From the NCBI RefSeq assembly GCF_005116735.1, contig NZ_SWDB01000030.1, positions 1-64,000 on the forward strand: 64,000 nucleotides of DNA, given 5' to 3'. A program made the translations under genes and the position numbers. This DNA is from Thalassotalea mangrovi. GTDB lineage: Bacteria > Pseudomonadota > Gammaproteobacteria > Enterobacterales > Alteromonadaceae. This document shows, piece after piece, positions 1 to 8,415 of this stretch; within the stretch, counting starts at the first letter, position 1, and every line of letters starts with the position of its first letter. Below the pieces are notes generated by a model. That model did not search any database. It saw nothing but the letters and a program-made list of their open reading frames with translations, and had not been told where the DNA came from.

Positions 1-67
1 TGAAAGTTCCTTCGAATTTATCTATTTATTCCCTTGTTTTCTCTGAATTATTTGTGGGGATAGCTCA

Positions 68-102
68 GGGTCAGAGTTGTTGAAAATCAACAACACTGAC
101 CC
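68..102. terminator. Strong hairpin, probable end of an upstream transcript
   Basis: The arms GGGTCAGAGTTGTTGA and TCAACAACACTGACCC pair around an AAA loop with a single A/A mismatch. The following bases (CTTGATTTTC) are only weakly T-rich. It probably terminates a gene lying left of the window. A regulatory role for the aroF operon is possible but the hairpin is more than 300 bases from aroF. Confidence 0.5.
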
Positions 103-295
103 CTTGATTTTCTACCCGGAAAACTTCCTCTCCCACTTTGTATCTTCGCTTAATTCATGCTGTTGTAATATTTCCTTTCCAAAACCTGCAAATAAAACTT
201 GCCACTGGCGTTGATGCTTGTTAAAAAGGAGTCACTCAGGCGAGTATGTTTCTTATATTAACGAATACAAAGCACCAAAGCGTAATACAATACTC

Positions 296-352
296 ATGCA
301 AAACTTTAAACAACAGTTCCGATATTACCGCCATACCCATCTTTATTGGTAA
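296..352 (+). CDS. Possible aromatic leader peptide upstream of aroF
   Basis: An 18-codon reading frame encodes MQNFKQQFRYYRHTHLYW, with two Phe, three Tyr (two adjacent) and a terminal Trp. It ends 77 bases before aroF. Its last codons overlap a small inverted repeat (ATTGGTA at 345-351, TACCAAT at 358-364), followed by T-rich stretches around 374-405. Attenuators that sense aromatic amino acids, such as that of pheA, use leader peptides rich in these residues, so translation-coupled attenuation is a reasonable inference. There is no good ribosome binding site and the hairpin is weak. A longer overlapping frame from 245 also exists. The call is tentative. Confidence 0.35.
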   Translation: MQNFKQQFRYYRHTHLYW

Positions 353-429
353 CCCTATACCAATCCCCTGTATTCATTTTTTCATTTAATTTTTTGTTTT
401 ACCTAAACTTTTAATCGGAAGTTGTCATC

Positions 430-1503
430 ATGCACAGTACTAAACTCAATGACGTTCACGTCAATTCAGAAGAAGTCCTCATTACCCCGGAAGAACTCCG
501 TAAACAGTTCCCATTAAATGAGCATCATCGCCAGTCGATTTTGCAATCCAGGGATATCATTGCCGATATTATTCACAAACGGGATTCGAGACTGTTAGTT
601 ATTACCGGCCCCTGTTCGGTACATGATGTGGAAGCGGCGAAAGAATATGGCCGGCGTTTAAAAGCGTTACATGACCAGTACAAAGATACCCTGTATATCG
701 TAATGCGGGTTTATTTTGAAAAACCGCGCACGACTGTGGGCTGGAAGGGACTAATTAATGATCCGCACATGGACAATACCTTTGATGTCACCAGCGGCTT
801 AAAAACTGCCCGTGAGTTATTGTTATATCTCACCGAGCTTGGCCTACCCCTGGCTACCGAAGCGCTTGATCCCATCTCCCCTCAGTATCTTGCGGAGTTA
901 TTCAGTTGGTCAGCGATCGGTGCGCGAACCACGGAATCACAAACTCACCGCGAAATGGCTAGTGGTTTGTCGATGCCGATAGGTTTCAAAAATGGTACCA
1001 ATGGTAGTCTCGATGTGGCAATCAATGCATTACAGTCTGCCGCATCATCGCATCGTTTTATGGGGATCAATCGTAAAGGCCAGGTGGCCTTGATTAAAAC
1101 GTCCGGAAATCCGGATGGTCATGTGATTCTACGGGGCGGGAAGAAACCAAATTATGATTCGGTAAATGTCGCTTTATGCGAACAACAGCTGCTTGGCAAA
1201 GGCCTGATTCCAGCGCTGGTGATTGATTGCTCGCATGCTAATTCCAGTAAAGATCACAACCGTCAGCCGTTGGTTGCCGATAATGTGGTAAACCAGATTT
1301 GCGAAGGGAATACATCGATTATCGGCCTGATGCTCGAAAGTCATTTACACGCCGGTAACCAAAGCGCTGATACGCCTAGAGACGAATTGGCTTATGGGGT
1401 TTCGGTCACCGACGCCTGTATCGATTGGCAAACCACCGAATCTCTATTATCCTCGATGAGTAATAAACTGGGTTTAGTGCTAAGCAAGCGAGTCAACGAC
1501 TAG
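430..1503 (+). CDS. aroF: 3-deoxy-7-phosphoheptulonate synthase (DAHP synthase)
   Basis: This enzyme condenses phosphoenolpyruvate with erythrose 4-phosphate, the first step of the shikimate pathway, in the cytosol. The 357-aa length is normal for class I (AroF/G/H) enzymes. Family motifs are clear: GPCSVHD at residues 60-66, the segment around RVYFEKPRTTVGWKG near 93-107, KTSGNPDGHVILRGG, and DCSHANSSKDHNRQ near the C-terminus. An SD-like GGAAG sits about 9 bases before the ATG. tyrA follows after 6 bases, so the pair looks like the E. coli aroF-tyrA operon, and this favours the Tyr-regulated isozyme. The isozyme choice is inferred from context, not from residues I can assign to Tyr binding. 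Confidence 0.95.
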   Translation: MHSTKLNDVHVNSEEVLITPEELRKQFPLNEHHRQSILQSRDIIADIIHKRDSRLLVITGPCSVHDVEAAKEYGRRLKALHDQYKDTLYIVMRVYFEKPRTTVGWKGLINDPHMDNTFDVTSGLKTARELLLYLTELGLPLATEALDPISPQYLAELFSWSAIGARTTESQTHREMASGLSMPIGFKNGTNGSLDVAINALQSAASSHRFMGINRKGQVALIKTSGNPDGHVILRGGKKPNYDSVNVALCEQQLLGKGLIPALVIDCSHANSSKDHNRQPLVADNVVNQICEGNTSIIGLMLESHLHAGNQSADTPRDELAYGVSVTDACIDWQTTESLLSSMSNKLGLVLSKRVND

Positions 1504-1509
1504 ATAACG

Positions 1510-2640
1510 ATGGTAAATGAAACATTTAACGCCGATCTTTTGGCGTTGCGCGAGCAAATTGACGAAATTGATCATCAGTTACTGAGTCTGCTTGCTCAAC
1601 GCCGCAAGGTCACCAGCAAGGTCGGAGAGCTGAAAAGTAAGGCGGGAGTCGCCATATTTGACCCGGTTCGCGAACAGCAAATGCTTGCTAGGCTTGCTGA
1701 CAAATGTCCGGAATACCAGGTATCTGCAGATTTGGTTCAGGACCTGTTTAAGCGGATCATGCGAGACTCATACTCCTCACAGGATGAACGGGGATACCAG
1801 AAAGTCAATGGCAGCGTAAACAAGGTGGTGGTCATTGGTGGTAAAGGTCAGTTAGGCAGCATTTTTGTCGATTTATTCATTCGTTCGGGTTACCAGGTCG
1901 AGAGCCTTGAGCAGGATGACTGGGATAAGGCTGACATCATCTTAACCGGTGCCAGCCTGGTCATCGTAGCGGTACCTATCAATGTTACTGAACAGGTAAT
2001 CGAACGATTATCAGGATTAGACAGCCAGTGTATTCTCGCTGATATTACCTCGGTAAAATCTCAACCATTAGAAACAATGCTTAAGGTGCATAAAGGACCG
2101 GTTGTTGGCCTGCACCCGATGTTTGGCCCCGGTGTTACTGGTATGATCAAGCAAACTGTTATTGTTTGTGAGGGGCGGAATTTGCTGGCTTGCGAATGGT
2201 TGATGCAACAGTTGCAGGTTTGGGGCGCTGAGTTAAAGTATTATTCTGCCGATGAGCATGATCAGACGATGGCCATGGTGCAGGTGATGCGCCATTTCTC
2301 TACCATAAGTTATGGTTATCATCTCATGCAGGAAGGGGTTGACCTGCAACGTTTACTGGACATGAGCTCGCCGATATATCGCCTTGAGCTGGCGATGGTT
2401 GGCCGTCTGTTTGCTCAGGACAAGCAATTGTATGCGGATATTATTTTTTCTAACCCGGACAATGTCGCGGTCATGAAACGATATGCCGAGCGCTTTTTAA
2501 CCCTCTTAAGTGCGGTAGAATGCAATGATAAAACATTATTTCTGAAGACCTTTAGTCAAATATCCGATTGGTTTGGTGACTATGCTCAACGTTTTCTTCA
2601 GGAAAGTCAGCAGTTATTAAATAAAACAAGGGAAAGTTAA
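1510..2640 (+). CDS. tyrA: T-protein: chorismate mutase / prephenate dehydrogenase
   Basis: This bifunctional enzyme converts chorismate to prephenate and then to 4-hydroxyphenylpyruvate in tyrosine synthesis. Residues 1-90 match the AroQ chorismate mutase fold (LREQIDEIDHQLLSLLAQRR). A Rossmann NAD-binding loop, GGKGQLG, lies at 110-116, followed by the prephenate dehydrogenase domain with LHPMFGPG. The 376-aa length is typical of the enteric fused TyrA. It starts 6 bases after aroF without an obvious ribosome binding site, which suggests translational coupling. Its stop codon overlaps the next gene's ATG by one base (TAATG), so three genes form one transcript. Confidence 0.96.
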   Translation: MVNETFNADLLALREQIDEIDHQLLSLLAQRRKVTSKVGELKSKAGVAIFDPVREQQMLARLADKCPEYQVSADLVQDLFKRIMRDSYSSQDERGYQKVNGSVNKVVVIGGKGQLGSIFVDLFIRSGYQVESLEQDDWDKADIILTGASLVIVAVPINVTEQVIERLSGLDSQCILADITSVKSQPLETMLKVHKGPVVGLHPMFGPGVTGMIKQTVIVCEGRNLLACEWLMQQLQVWGAELKYYSADEHDQTMAMVQVMRHFSTISYGYHLMQEGVDLQRLLDMSSPIYRLELAMVGRLFAQDKQLYADIIFSNPDNVAVMKRYAERFLTLLSAVECNDKTLFLKTFSQISDWFGDYAQRFLQESQQLLNKTRES

Positions 2641-3137
2641 TGTTGATTAACCATGCAAAAAACATTCTGCAACAGGGAATGTTAACCATCAGCCTGTTAT
2701 TTCTCACCGCCTGTCAGGCAGGCACATCGGCTGTTGCCGAGCCATCCTATGGGCCAATGGATGCACAGGAGCTATTGACGCAATATCCAAAATTCACCTT
2801 ATCTTATGAAAACTTCACGCCAACAGAACAGGACTTAGCGGCACTGGCGACGATCACCGGTGATATCAAAGTCAAAATCTTTTTTGGTACCTGGTGCCAC
2901 GATTCTGAGCGTGAAGTTCCAAGGTTTATCAAACTGGCCGAACAGCATCCACAACTGCAATATCAGCTTATTTCCCTGGATTACCAAAAATCCGATCCTG
3001 ATGGTCAGGCAGAGAGGTACCAGGTTAAATTTACCCCTACCTTTGTAATCATCAAAGATGGTCGGGAACTGGGGCGTATTATTGAACGACCTCAGCATTC
3101 GATTGCTAAAGATCTCGCCGATATCTCTCAACGGTAA
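2640..3137 (+). CDS. Thioredoxin-fold lipoprotein
   Basis: The 165-aa protein begins with a lipoprotein signal: a hydrophobic stretch ending in LTAC, with the lipidated Cys at residue 25. A thioredoxin-like core follows (KIFFGTWCHDSEREVPRF near 79-96, then a FTPTFVIIKDGRELGR strand). The active-site region has only one cysteine (C86, in WCHDS) instead of CxxC, so a classical disulfide oxidoreductase role is doubtful. It is probably anchored on the periplasmic side of a membrane. The start overlaps the tyrA stop by one base, so it is co-transcribed with aromatic biosynthesis, although a link in function is not evident. Confidence 0.75.
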   Translation: MLINHAKNILQQGMLTISLLFLTACQAGTSAVAEPSYGPMDAQELLTQYPKFTLSYENFTPTEQDLAALATITGDIKVKIFFGTWCHDSEREVPRFIKLAEQHPQLQYQLISLDYQKSDPDGQAERYQVKFTPTFVIIKDGRELGRIIERPQHSIAKDLADISQR

Positions 3138-3146
3138 ACTACCTTA

Positions 3147-3174
3147 GGGCTGACAATGCCAGGTGTGTCAGCCC
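3147..3174 (+). terminator. Hairpin after the aroF-tyrA operon
   Basis: The inverted repeat GGGCTGACA / TGTCAGCCC lies 10 bases after the stop of the thioredoxin-like gene. It has a 10-base loop and is followed by AAAATATTGCTGCTTTT, so the T-tract is weak. The rest of the gap to 3533 holds the sigma54-like element listed separately and no other gene that I can support. Confidence 0.55.
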
Positions 3175-3315
3175 AAAATATTGCTGCTTTTGCATCCCCA
3201 CCAGAGCAGGATATGTCAGTCAAATTTACGCTGACGAATTCTTCACAGTTTTCCAACTTCAAGCCAGTCTATCTAACCTTCTGTTTACTACGAAAAATTT
3301 AGTTTTAAGCGAATT

Positions 3316-3332
3316 TTGGTGCAGAAAATGCA
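3316..3332 (+). promoter_or_regulatory. Sigma54-like promoter element of PEP-CTERM gene 1
   Basis: TTGGTGCAGAAAATGCA has the GG-N10-GC spacing of RpoN promoters and lies about 200 bases before the PEP-CTERM gene at 3534. The same TTGGYG-N7-TGCA form occurs before the other two PEP-CTERM genes of the window, at 9446 and 18245. The match to the RpoN consensus is partial, so the call rests mainly on recurrence in three paralogue promoters. Confidence 0.5.
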
Positions 3333-3533
3333 TCTCAAGCCTAGCCTGCCTTTTCGAGCATTCGCAGTCTTTGTAGTACAGGTAGTACGAAAAGAACCGG
3401 CCTTCTCGTCCGCAGTTAGATTGAAGAGAAGTGTACATGATGTAACAAGGTAAGATGTAACTGGCAGTGACAATAATAATACCCTTCCAATTATGTCTTT
3501 CGAGTATTTTCTTAACGAATCGAGGGGCAACCT

Positions 3534-4184
3534 ATGAATATAATTTCGAAAGCTTTATCCGTCAGTGCGCTTGCATTGTGCCTGGGCTCGGCCAATGCGG
3601 CGGTAGTAAATGGGCAATCCGATTTTATCGAAAATGATGATGGATCGTTAACTTTCATCTTTGATTTGGTAGAGGCCGATATTGACGGTATGGGCGATGG
3701 AATGTTGTTTGAGTATTTTGGTCTGCAATTGCTGGTCACTGGTGATGGCAATGTAGTTCAAGATTACCCGGCTGATGGCGGCCTGGGGCTCTACAATGGC
3801 GCTGATGGAGATAATCTGGCGGGCGGTGAAAGCCTGACATTTGATTTCCCTACTCTGGGAGAGTTTGAGTTTATTGAGTTAGTCAGTATCTCGTTTAATG
3901 GCTTGATTGCAGGTGACGGACATCAGGAAATGGCTGATGGTATGGTCTCTGTTAATGGTTTTAGTATTGATGCGGCAGACTATTCTTTGACGGGGCAGGG
4001 TATGTTACCGGACGGTGGCTTGGTCAAGAGTTTTGATGTGGTAGCGACAGCTGATTTTACCGGCTACGTCGAGTCTATAACATTCTTTGTTCGCGAAGAG
4101 CCGTTAGGCGTACCTGAACCAGGAACCATCCTGTTAATGTTATCTGGCCTGCTTGGCGCAAGGTTTATCAGATATCGCCGTTGA
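3534..4184 (+). CDS. PEP-CTERM sorting domain protein 1
   Basis: This is a secreted protein of 216 aa with a signal peptide (residues 1 to about 22, ending SANA). A beta-rich, Asp/Gly-rich domain follows, then a C-terminal VPEPGT at 193-198, a hydrophobic helix and a basic tail. Such tails are recognised by exosortase and usually mark surface or exopolysaccharide-associated proteins. The central domain closely resembles the protein at 9581: both share GQSD(F/Y)IEN, FIFDLV, YFGL, DGDNLA, SFNGL and DGHQEMADG. The protein at 18346 is a more distant relative. No exosortase gene is in the window. Molecular function is unknown. Confidence 0.85.
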   Translation: MNIISKALSVSALALCLGSANAAVVNGQSDFIENDDGSLTFIFDLVEADIDGMGDGMLFEYFGLQLLVTGDGNVVQDYPADGGLGLYNGADGDNLAGGESLTFDFPTLGEFEFIELVSISFNGLIAGDGHQEMADGMVSVNGFSIDAADYSLTGQGMLPDGGLVKSFDVVATADFTGYVESITFFVREEPLGVPEPGTILLMLSGLLGARFIRYRR

Positions 4185-4197
4185 GCTAATTACAGTG

Positions 4198-4226
4198 GCA
4201 GAAGGTTGGTAAAGCCATCCTTCTGC
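4198..4226. terminator. Bidirectional terminator between convergent genes
   Basis: GCAGAAGG-T-TGG pairs with CCA-T-CCTTCTGC around the loop TAAAG. It fills the short gap between the PEP-CTERM gene and the convergent MFS gene, so it can serve both strands. There is no long T-run. Confidence 0.65.
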
Positions 4227-5552
4227 TTAGCTGTTTTCCCTGGTAGTTTCTTTATCCTGTTCATCTTCGATATCATCATCGGCATCCGCTTCTTTATCTT
4301 CTTCCTTTTCATCCAGTAATTGTTCATGGGCCACCGGTTCATCAATCCTTGGATCCATCACCGCCGCCAATGGCGATGTGGTTAAATCTGATGCGGTAAC
4401 GATAAACTCACTATTTTCAGGGTTTTCAGAGCGCATGCGAGCATGCAATAGCGATAAGATTAACAATAACAACAAGCAGATGGCCGCCATTACCCCATAC
4501 AACAAACCATAACCAAAACGGTCCATGAGCACCGCAACGCCAGCCGAACCTAAGCTTGCGCCGATACCAAAGGTTACTAACAGTGCCGATGAAACACCTA
4601 CACGATCATCCTGGCTGACTCGGGAGTTGGCCAGTGCCGAGGCAAGCGAATAAAAGGAAAATGCGAACAGGCCAAACAGGCTACTTAAGTAAACCGCGTA
4701 ATTATAATCAAAGGGTATGATAAAAATCAGCCCGCAGATAATCGCCAGGCACAGGGCATTGATACGAATTAAATGACTCCTTGAGTAGCGATCCGACAGC
4801 CAACCCATTGGCCATTGCGCCAGTAAACCGGCCAGTACCGTGGCACTCATCACCAGGGCTATTTGTTGAGCAGTTAAGCCTGACTCTTTCATCAATACTG
4901 GTGTCAGTCCGTAAAAGCTGGCAACGATCATACTGGATAATAATATCGTAGTTAGTGCCTGTGGGGTTTTTCGCCAATAGGAAAATACGCTAATCGTTGT
5001 TGGTTTTAATGGCGCCGGATGGATCCTGCGGGTAATGGCGATTGGGATAATGCAAAGCGATACGCAAATTATCACCAACAATAAAGGCTCAACACCAAGG
5101 TCAGGGAACCAGGATACCGTGTATTGACCGATCACCATGCCGAGATAACTGGTGACCATATAAAATGCAAATACGCTGCCCCGTTGTTCAGGCTCTGCCT
5201 GCTCATTTAACCAGCTCTCCAACACCATAAAGTTGCACATCATCCCCATGCCGAAGATAAATCGTACCAATAGCCACACCTGAGTATCATTGCTAAACGC
5301 ATGCATGGCACAACAGGCGATAATCATCCCAGTACTGGCAGCGTAGGCACGAATGTGACCGACTCGCTTAATTAGTAAATAACCAATCTTAGAGCCAGTT
5401 AGCAGGCCGGCATAATAGCTGGTCATCATTAAGCCGATCCAGAATGTGTTAACGTTTTGGGCGGTCAGGTACAACGACAGGTAGGTAGTTAACAGACCCG
5501 TGCCTATGGTAAGCAACAAATTACTAAAATAGAGAGAAGGAAATGATTTCAT
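4227..5552 (-). CDS. MFS transporter, YcaD-like, with acidic tail
   Basis: This is a 12-helix inner-membrane transporter of 441 aa. The order of hydrophobic segments, the ESWLN motif after helix 4 and the mid-loop LSDRYSR match the YcaD-like branch of the major facilitator superfamily. The substrate is unknown. The C-terminal 30 or so residues form a very acidic cytoplasmic tail (DEKEEDKEADADDDIEDEQ) that ordinary MFS members lack. The gene stands alone on the minus strand, separated from upstream ahpF by an efficient terminator. Confidence 0.8.
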   Translation of the reverse strand: MKSFPSLYFSNLLLTIGTGLLTTYLSLYLTAQNVNTFWIGLMMTSYYAGLLTGSKIGYLLIKRVGHIRAYAASTGMIIACCAMHAFSNDTQVWLLVRFIFGMGMMCNFMVLESWLNEQAEPEQRGSVFAFYMVTSYLGMVIGQYTVSWFPDLGVEPLLLVIICVSLCIIPIAITRRIHPAPLKPTTISVFSYWRKTPQALTTILLSSMIVASFYGLTPVLMKESGLTAQQIALVMSATVLAGLLAQWPMGWLSDRYSRSHLIRINALCLAIICGLIFIIPFDYNYAVYLSSLFGLFAFSFYSLASALANSRVSQDDRVGVSSALLVTFGIGASLGSAGVAVLMDRFGYGLLYGVMAAICLLLLLILSLLHARMRSENPENSEFIVTASDLTTSPLAAVMDPRIDEPVAHEQLLDEKEEDKEADADDDIEDEQDKETTRENS

Positions 5553-5718
5553 TGAGATAATGAGATTATTCGAAGGCTTTGCTCATTTTAGCTATTAACA
5601 TCTACAGTGACAATTTTAAAACGACAGGGTTTGTTTAATTTTTTGTAGCGGGCCGATGTCGCTACGCTAGCTTTAGTTAATTTAGTCAGGATTACTTTAG
5701 TGAGTGCGATGAAAGGTC

Positions 5719-5757
5719 AAAAAAAAGCGGACAACTGCATGAATGCAGGTTGTCCGC
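5719..5757 (-). terminator. Rho-independent terminator of ahpF
   Basis: On the minus strand, GCGGACAACCTGCA pairs with TGCAGTTGTCCGC with one bulged base, and the second arm is followed by eight T residues. It sits about 55 bases past the ahpF stop codon and is a textbook terminator. Confidence 0.9.
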
Positions 5758-5813
5758 AACGCTTAGGGAAGTGCGAGCATTTTAGTTAAATTTATGATGC
5801 CTCATTGCTGTAG

Positions 5814-7373
5814 CTATGCTGCCCGAAGCAGGTAATCAAATGCTGACAGCGAAGCTTTTGAGCCTTCGCCCATGGCGATGACGATTTGCTTGTACGGAAC
5901 CGTAGTTACGTCACCGCAGGCGAAAATCCCAGGTTCAGATGTCTGTCCTTTTTCATCAATAATAATTTCGCCAAAGCGGTTACGTTCAACCAAACCATCG
6001 ACAAAATCCGAGTTTGGAACCAGGCCAATTTGCACAAAGATACCGTCAAGCGCGACTTCATGGCTGTCACCAGATACACGATCCTGATATTGCAGGCCCG
6101 TCACTTTGCTACCATCGCTTACGACTTTTTCCGTTTTGGCATTTTTGATAATGGTAATGTTTGGGTTTGCCTCTGCTTTTTCAACCAATACCCGGTCGGC
6201 TTTTAGTTCCGGCAGAAATTCAAACAAGGTTACACTTTTTACCATGCCCGCCAAATCCAATGCTGCTTCGACGCCGGAATTACCACCACCGATCACTGCA
6301 ACGTCTTTGCCTTTGAAAAATGGTCCATCGCAGTGTGGACAATAGGCAACACCCTGGCCAAGGTTTTCCTTTTCACCTTCGACGCCCAACTCACGCCATT
6401 TGGCACCAGTTGCGATGATCAGGGTCTTGGTTGTCAGTACCTCGCCACTAGACAGGTGCAGGGTTTTCAACGTGCCTTTTTCAATGCGATCAACCCGAAT
6501 ATGTTCTCGCAAGTTGATCTCATAATCATTAAGGTGATTGATTAAGTTACCGGTTAATTCAGTACCGGTTGTTTTCGAGACTGAAATTAAATTCTCGATG
6601 CCAACGGTATCTTTTACCTGTCCGCCAATGCGGTCGGCAATTAAGGTTACCTTTAAGCCTTTGCGCGCACTGTAAATCGCTGCTGATACCCCGGCAGGTC
6701 CACCACCGATGACGGTAACGTCCTGTGTCGGTAGTTCTTTGTTTGCAGCCACAGGTTGTAATTCGGCGCCGAGTTTTTGCTGTAATTTGTCAATCAATAC
6801 AGCGGTATCGACTTTACCGTTTGCAAACGGTTCGCCATTTAAATAAACACTTGGAACACCTTGAATATTACGCGATTCAATTAATTCCGGATACAGGCCG
6901 CCATCGATCATTTCGCTACTGATATGCGGATTCAAAAGGGCGAATTGATTGAGTGCCTGCACTACGTCCGGACAGTTGTGACAAGACAAGCTGATAAATA
7001 CTTCAAAGTGCAGCGGCTTATTCACGCCTTTAATCAAACCTTGCAAGTGATTATCCAGTTTTAAGTCAGAGCCTGCGGATTGCAAAATTGCCAGGATTAA
7101 TGAGTTAAATTCGTGGCCGCCGGGAATACCGGAAAATACGATGCCATTGAGTTCACCATTCACTTCAATAGCAAAGCTAAGCGGACTGTTCAGTCCTAAG
7201 TCAAAGCTTTCGCTACGCCACTGCAGGTTGTCACTGACGGATGTTAGTTGTTGCAGGAAACTTTCCAGTTCCTGACGTTTAGGGTGTTCACCCGGTTGCA
7301 AAACCAGGGTGACAGTATTTGTCATCTTGTTGGTATACGCTTTAACAGCATTTAAAATATCTTTGGTTAACAT
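5814..7373 (-). CDS. ahpF: Alkyl hydroperoxide reductase subunit F
   Basis: This flavoprotein disulfide reductase passes electrons from NADH to AhpC for peroxide removal in the cytosol. The 519-aa length is usual. The N-terminal tandem thioredoxin-like domain has the redox pair C131-HN-C134. The FAD loop GGGPAG is at 223-228, the catalytic CPHC at 345-348, and the NAD loop GGGNSG near 363. ahpC lies upstream on the same strand, but 343 bases separate the two genes. A 263-base MITE occupies most of that gap, so co-transcription is possible but not obvious. No strong ribosome binding site precedes the ATG. Confidence 0.96.
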   Translation of the reverse strand: MLTKDILNAVKAYTNKMTNTVTLVLQPGEHPKRQELESFLQQLTSVSDNLQWRSESFDLGLNSPLSFAIEVNGELNGIVFSGIPGGHEFNSLILAILQSAGSDLKLDNHLQGLIKGVNKPLHFEVFISLSCHNCPDVVQALNQFALLNPHISSEMIDGGLYPELIESRNIQGVPSVYLNGEPFANGKVDTAVLIDKLQQKLGAELQPVAANKELPTQDVTVIGGGPAGVSAAIYSARKGLKVTLIADRIGGQVKDTVGIENLISVSKTTGTELTGNLINHLNDYEINLREHIRVDRIEKGTLKTLHLSSGEVLTTKTLIIATGAKWRELGVEGEKENLGQGVAYCPHCDGPFFKGKDVAVIGGGNSGVEAALDLAGMVKSVTLFEFLPELKADRVLVEKAEANPNITIIKNAKTEKVVSDGSKVTGLQYQDRVSGDSHEVALDGIFVQIGLVPNSDFVDGLVERNRFGEIIIDEKGQTSEPGIFACGDVTTVPYKQIVIAMGEGSKASLSAFDYLLRAA

Positions 7374-7400
7374 AGGTTTTACGTCCCGGATAAAGGGTTA

Positions 7401-7663
7401 TACCAATCACATTAAGTTTGTGCACAACTCAGAGTTAGGGCAGAGGTTCGGTTACAACATAGATTTCATTGATATAGTCATTCTATATTAATGAAATATA
7501 GGGCCGGAAATGGGCCTCTGCTAAACTCCCTACGGGTGAGTTTTAAAGGCATTTATTCTGCGTTACTGATTTTGACAATGGAGTAACCATTCTCTGCAAT
7601 CAAAGCCTTGCCTAAATGCCTTTAAATTCTCACTGAGTGAGCAATAATTTAATGGGATTGGTA
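7401..7663. mobile_element. MITE copy 1, between ahpC and ahpF
   Basis: This 263-base element has terminal inverted repeats of about 15 bases (TACCAATCACATTAA left, TTAATGGGATTGGTA right, one mismatch). It is flanked by TTA on both sides, a likely 3-base target duplication. A second copy lies at 35110-35382 with the same internal sequence, including AGAGTTAGGGCAGAGGTT and CACTGAGTGAGCAATAATTT. It carries no credible gene, so it is non-autonomous. The whole 7374-7716 gap is essentially this element plus short flanks. Confidence 0.85.
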
Positions 7664-7716
7664 TTAGGTAATGAGCGAACCATATCGGTTCGCTCGCGTT
7701 GCCAAGTATCAGTGGT

Positions 7717-8280
7717 TTAGATTTTACCTACCAGATCCAGGCTTGGAGTCAGGGTTGCTTCACCTTGCTCCCACGCCGCTGGACATACTTCACCGTCATT
7801 GGCACGAACATACTGTGCTGCTTTAACTTTGCGAACCATGTCTTTAGCACTGCGTCCGATACCACCGTTGTGAATTTCGGCAACCTGGATAATACCGTCT
7901 GGGTCAGCCAGGAAAGTGCCGCGCATGGCCATGTGATCTTCTTCGATCATCACATCAAAGCCACGGGTGATGTTACCGGTCTGGTCACCAAGCATCGGGA
8001 ATTTGATTTTGCCGATAGCATCGCTGGTGTCGTGCCATGCTTTGTGAGAGAAGTGCGTGTCGGTAGATACGGCGTACACTTCTACACCCAGCTCTTGCAG
8101 TTCCGGGTAGTGGTTTGCCATATCTTCAAGTTCGGTTGGGCAGATAAAGGTGAAGTCTGCCGGGTAGAATAAGAAGATTGACCACTTGCCTTTCACATCG
8201 TCATTGGTGATAGTTTTAAATTCACCATTGTGAAACGCTTCTGCTTTAAACTCTGGAATAGACTGATTGATTTTAGCCAT
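7717..8280 (-). CDS. ahpC: Alkyl hydroperoxide reductase subunit C (2-Cys peroxiredoxin)
   Basis: AhpC reduces hydrogen peroxide and organic peroxides and is recycled by AhpF. The peroxidatic cysteine is C47 in FTFICPTE and the resolving cysteine is C166 in VCPAAW, the same numbering as E. coli AhpC. Its 187 aa are the normal length. It is transcribed divergently from oxyR, a classic OxyR-regulated arrangement. An AGGACATAAC sequence before the ATG provides a good ribosome binding site. Confidence 0.97.
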   Translation of the reverse strand: MAKINQSIPEFKAEAFHNGEFKTITNDDVKGKWSIFLFYPADFTFICPTELEDMANHYPELQELGVEVYAVSTDTHFSHKAWHDTSDAIGKIKFPMLGDQTGNITRGFDVMIEEDHMAMRGTFLADPDGIIQVAEIHNGGIGRSAKDMVRKVKAAQYVRANDGEVCPAAWEQGEATLTPSLDLVGKI

Positions 8281-8415
8281 TGTTATGTCCTCTGTTTTAG
8301 TTAATTTAAATTGGGTTGCCCCGAATCGATGTGGTTAGATTAACGATCAGGTGTTGATTAATAAAATTAATTAATTAGAATTTAATAATCATTTTTATTG
8401 AATTACCGTGTGATC
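8281..8415. promoter_or_regulatory. Divergent ahpC / oxyR promoter region
   Basis: This 135-base AT-rich spacer must contain the promoters for both genes. It contains GATTAATAAAATTAATTAATTAG and a near-symmetric continuation ending TAATAATC at 8340-8391. OxyR sites are four loosely conserved ATAG-like half-elements. I can see dyad symmetry but cannot assign the half-sites with confidence. Confidence 0.45.

Noticed and set aside
354-367. Fragment of the MITE end upstream of aroF
   Set aside because: Only about 11 bases (TACCAATCCC) match and the internal sequence does not continue, so chance is likely.
245-390. Longer leader frame starting at 245 (about 48 codons)
   Set aside because: It overlaps the aromatic leader frame, its GGAG is too far from the ATG, and its product is not enriched in aromatic residues.
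353-429. TyrR boxes upstream of aroF
   Set aside because: I could not find a convincing TGTAAA-N6-TTTACA match.
3288-3530. 80-codon minus-strand frame upstream of PEP-CTERM gene 1
   Set aside because: It overlaps the regulatory region and has no recognisable domain or ribosome binding site.
7309-7491. Small frame entering the MITE
   Set aside because: It overlaps the 5' end of ahpF antisense and runs into the MITE; it is not conserved in MITE copy 2 as a gene.
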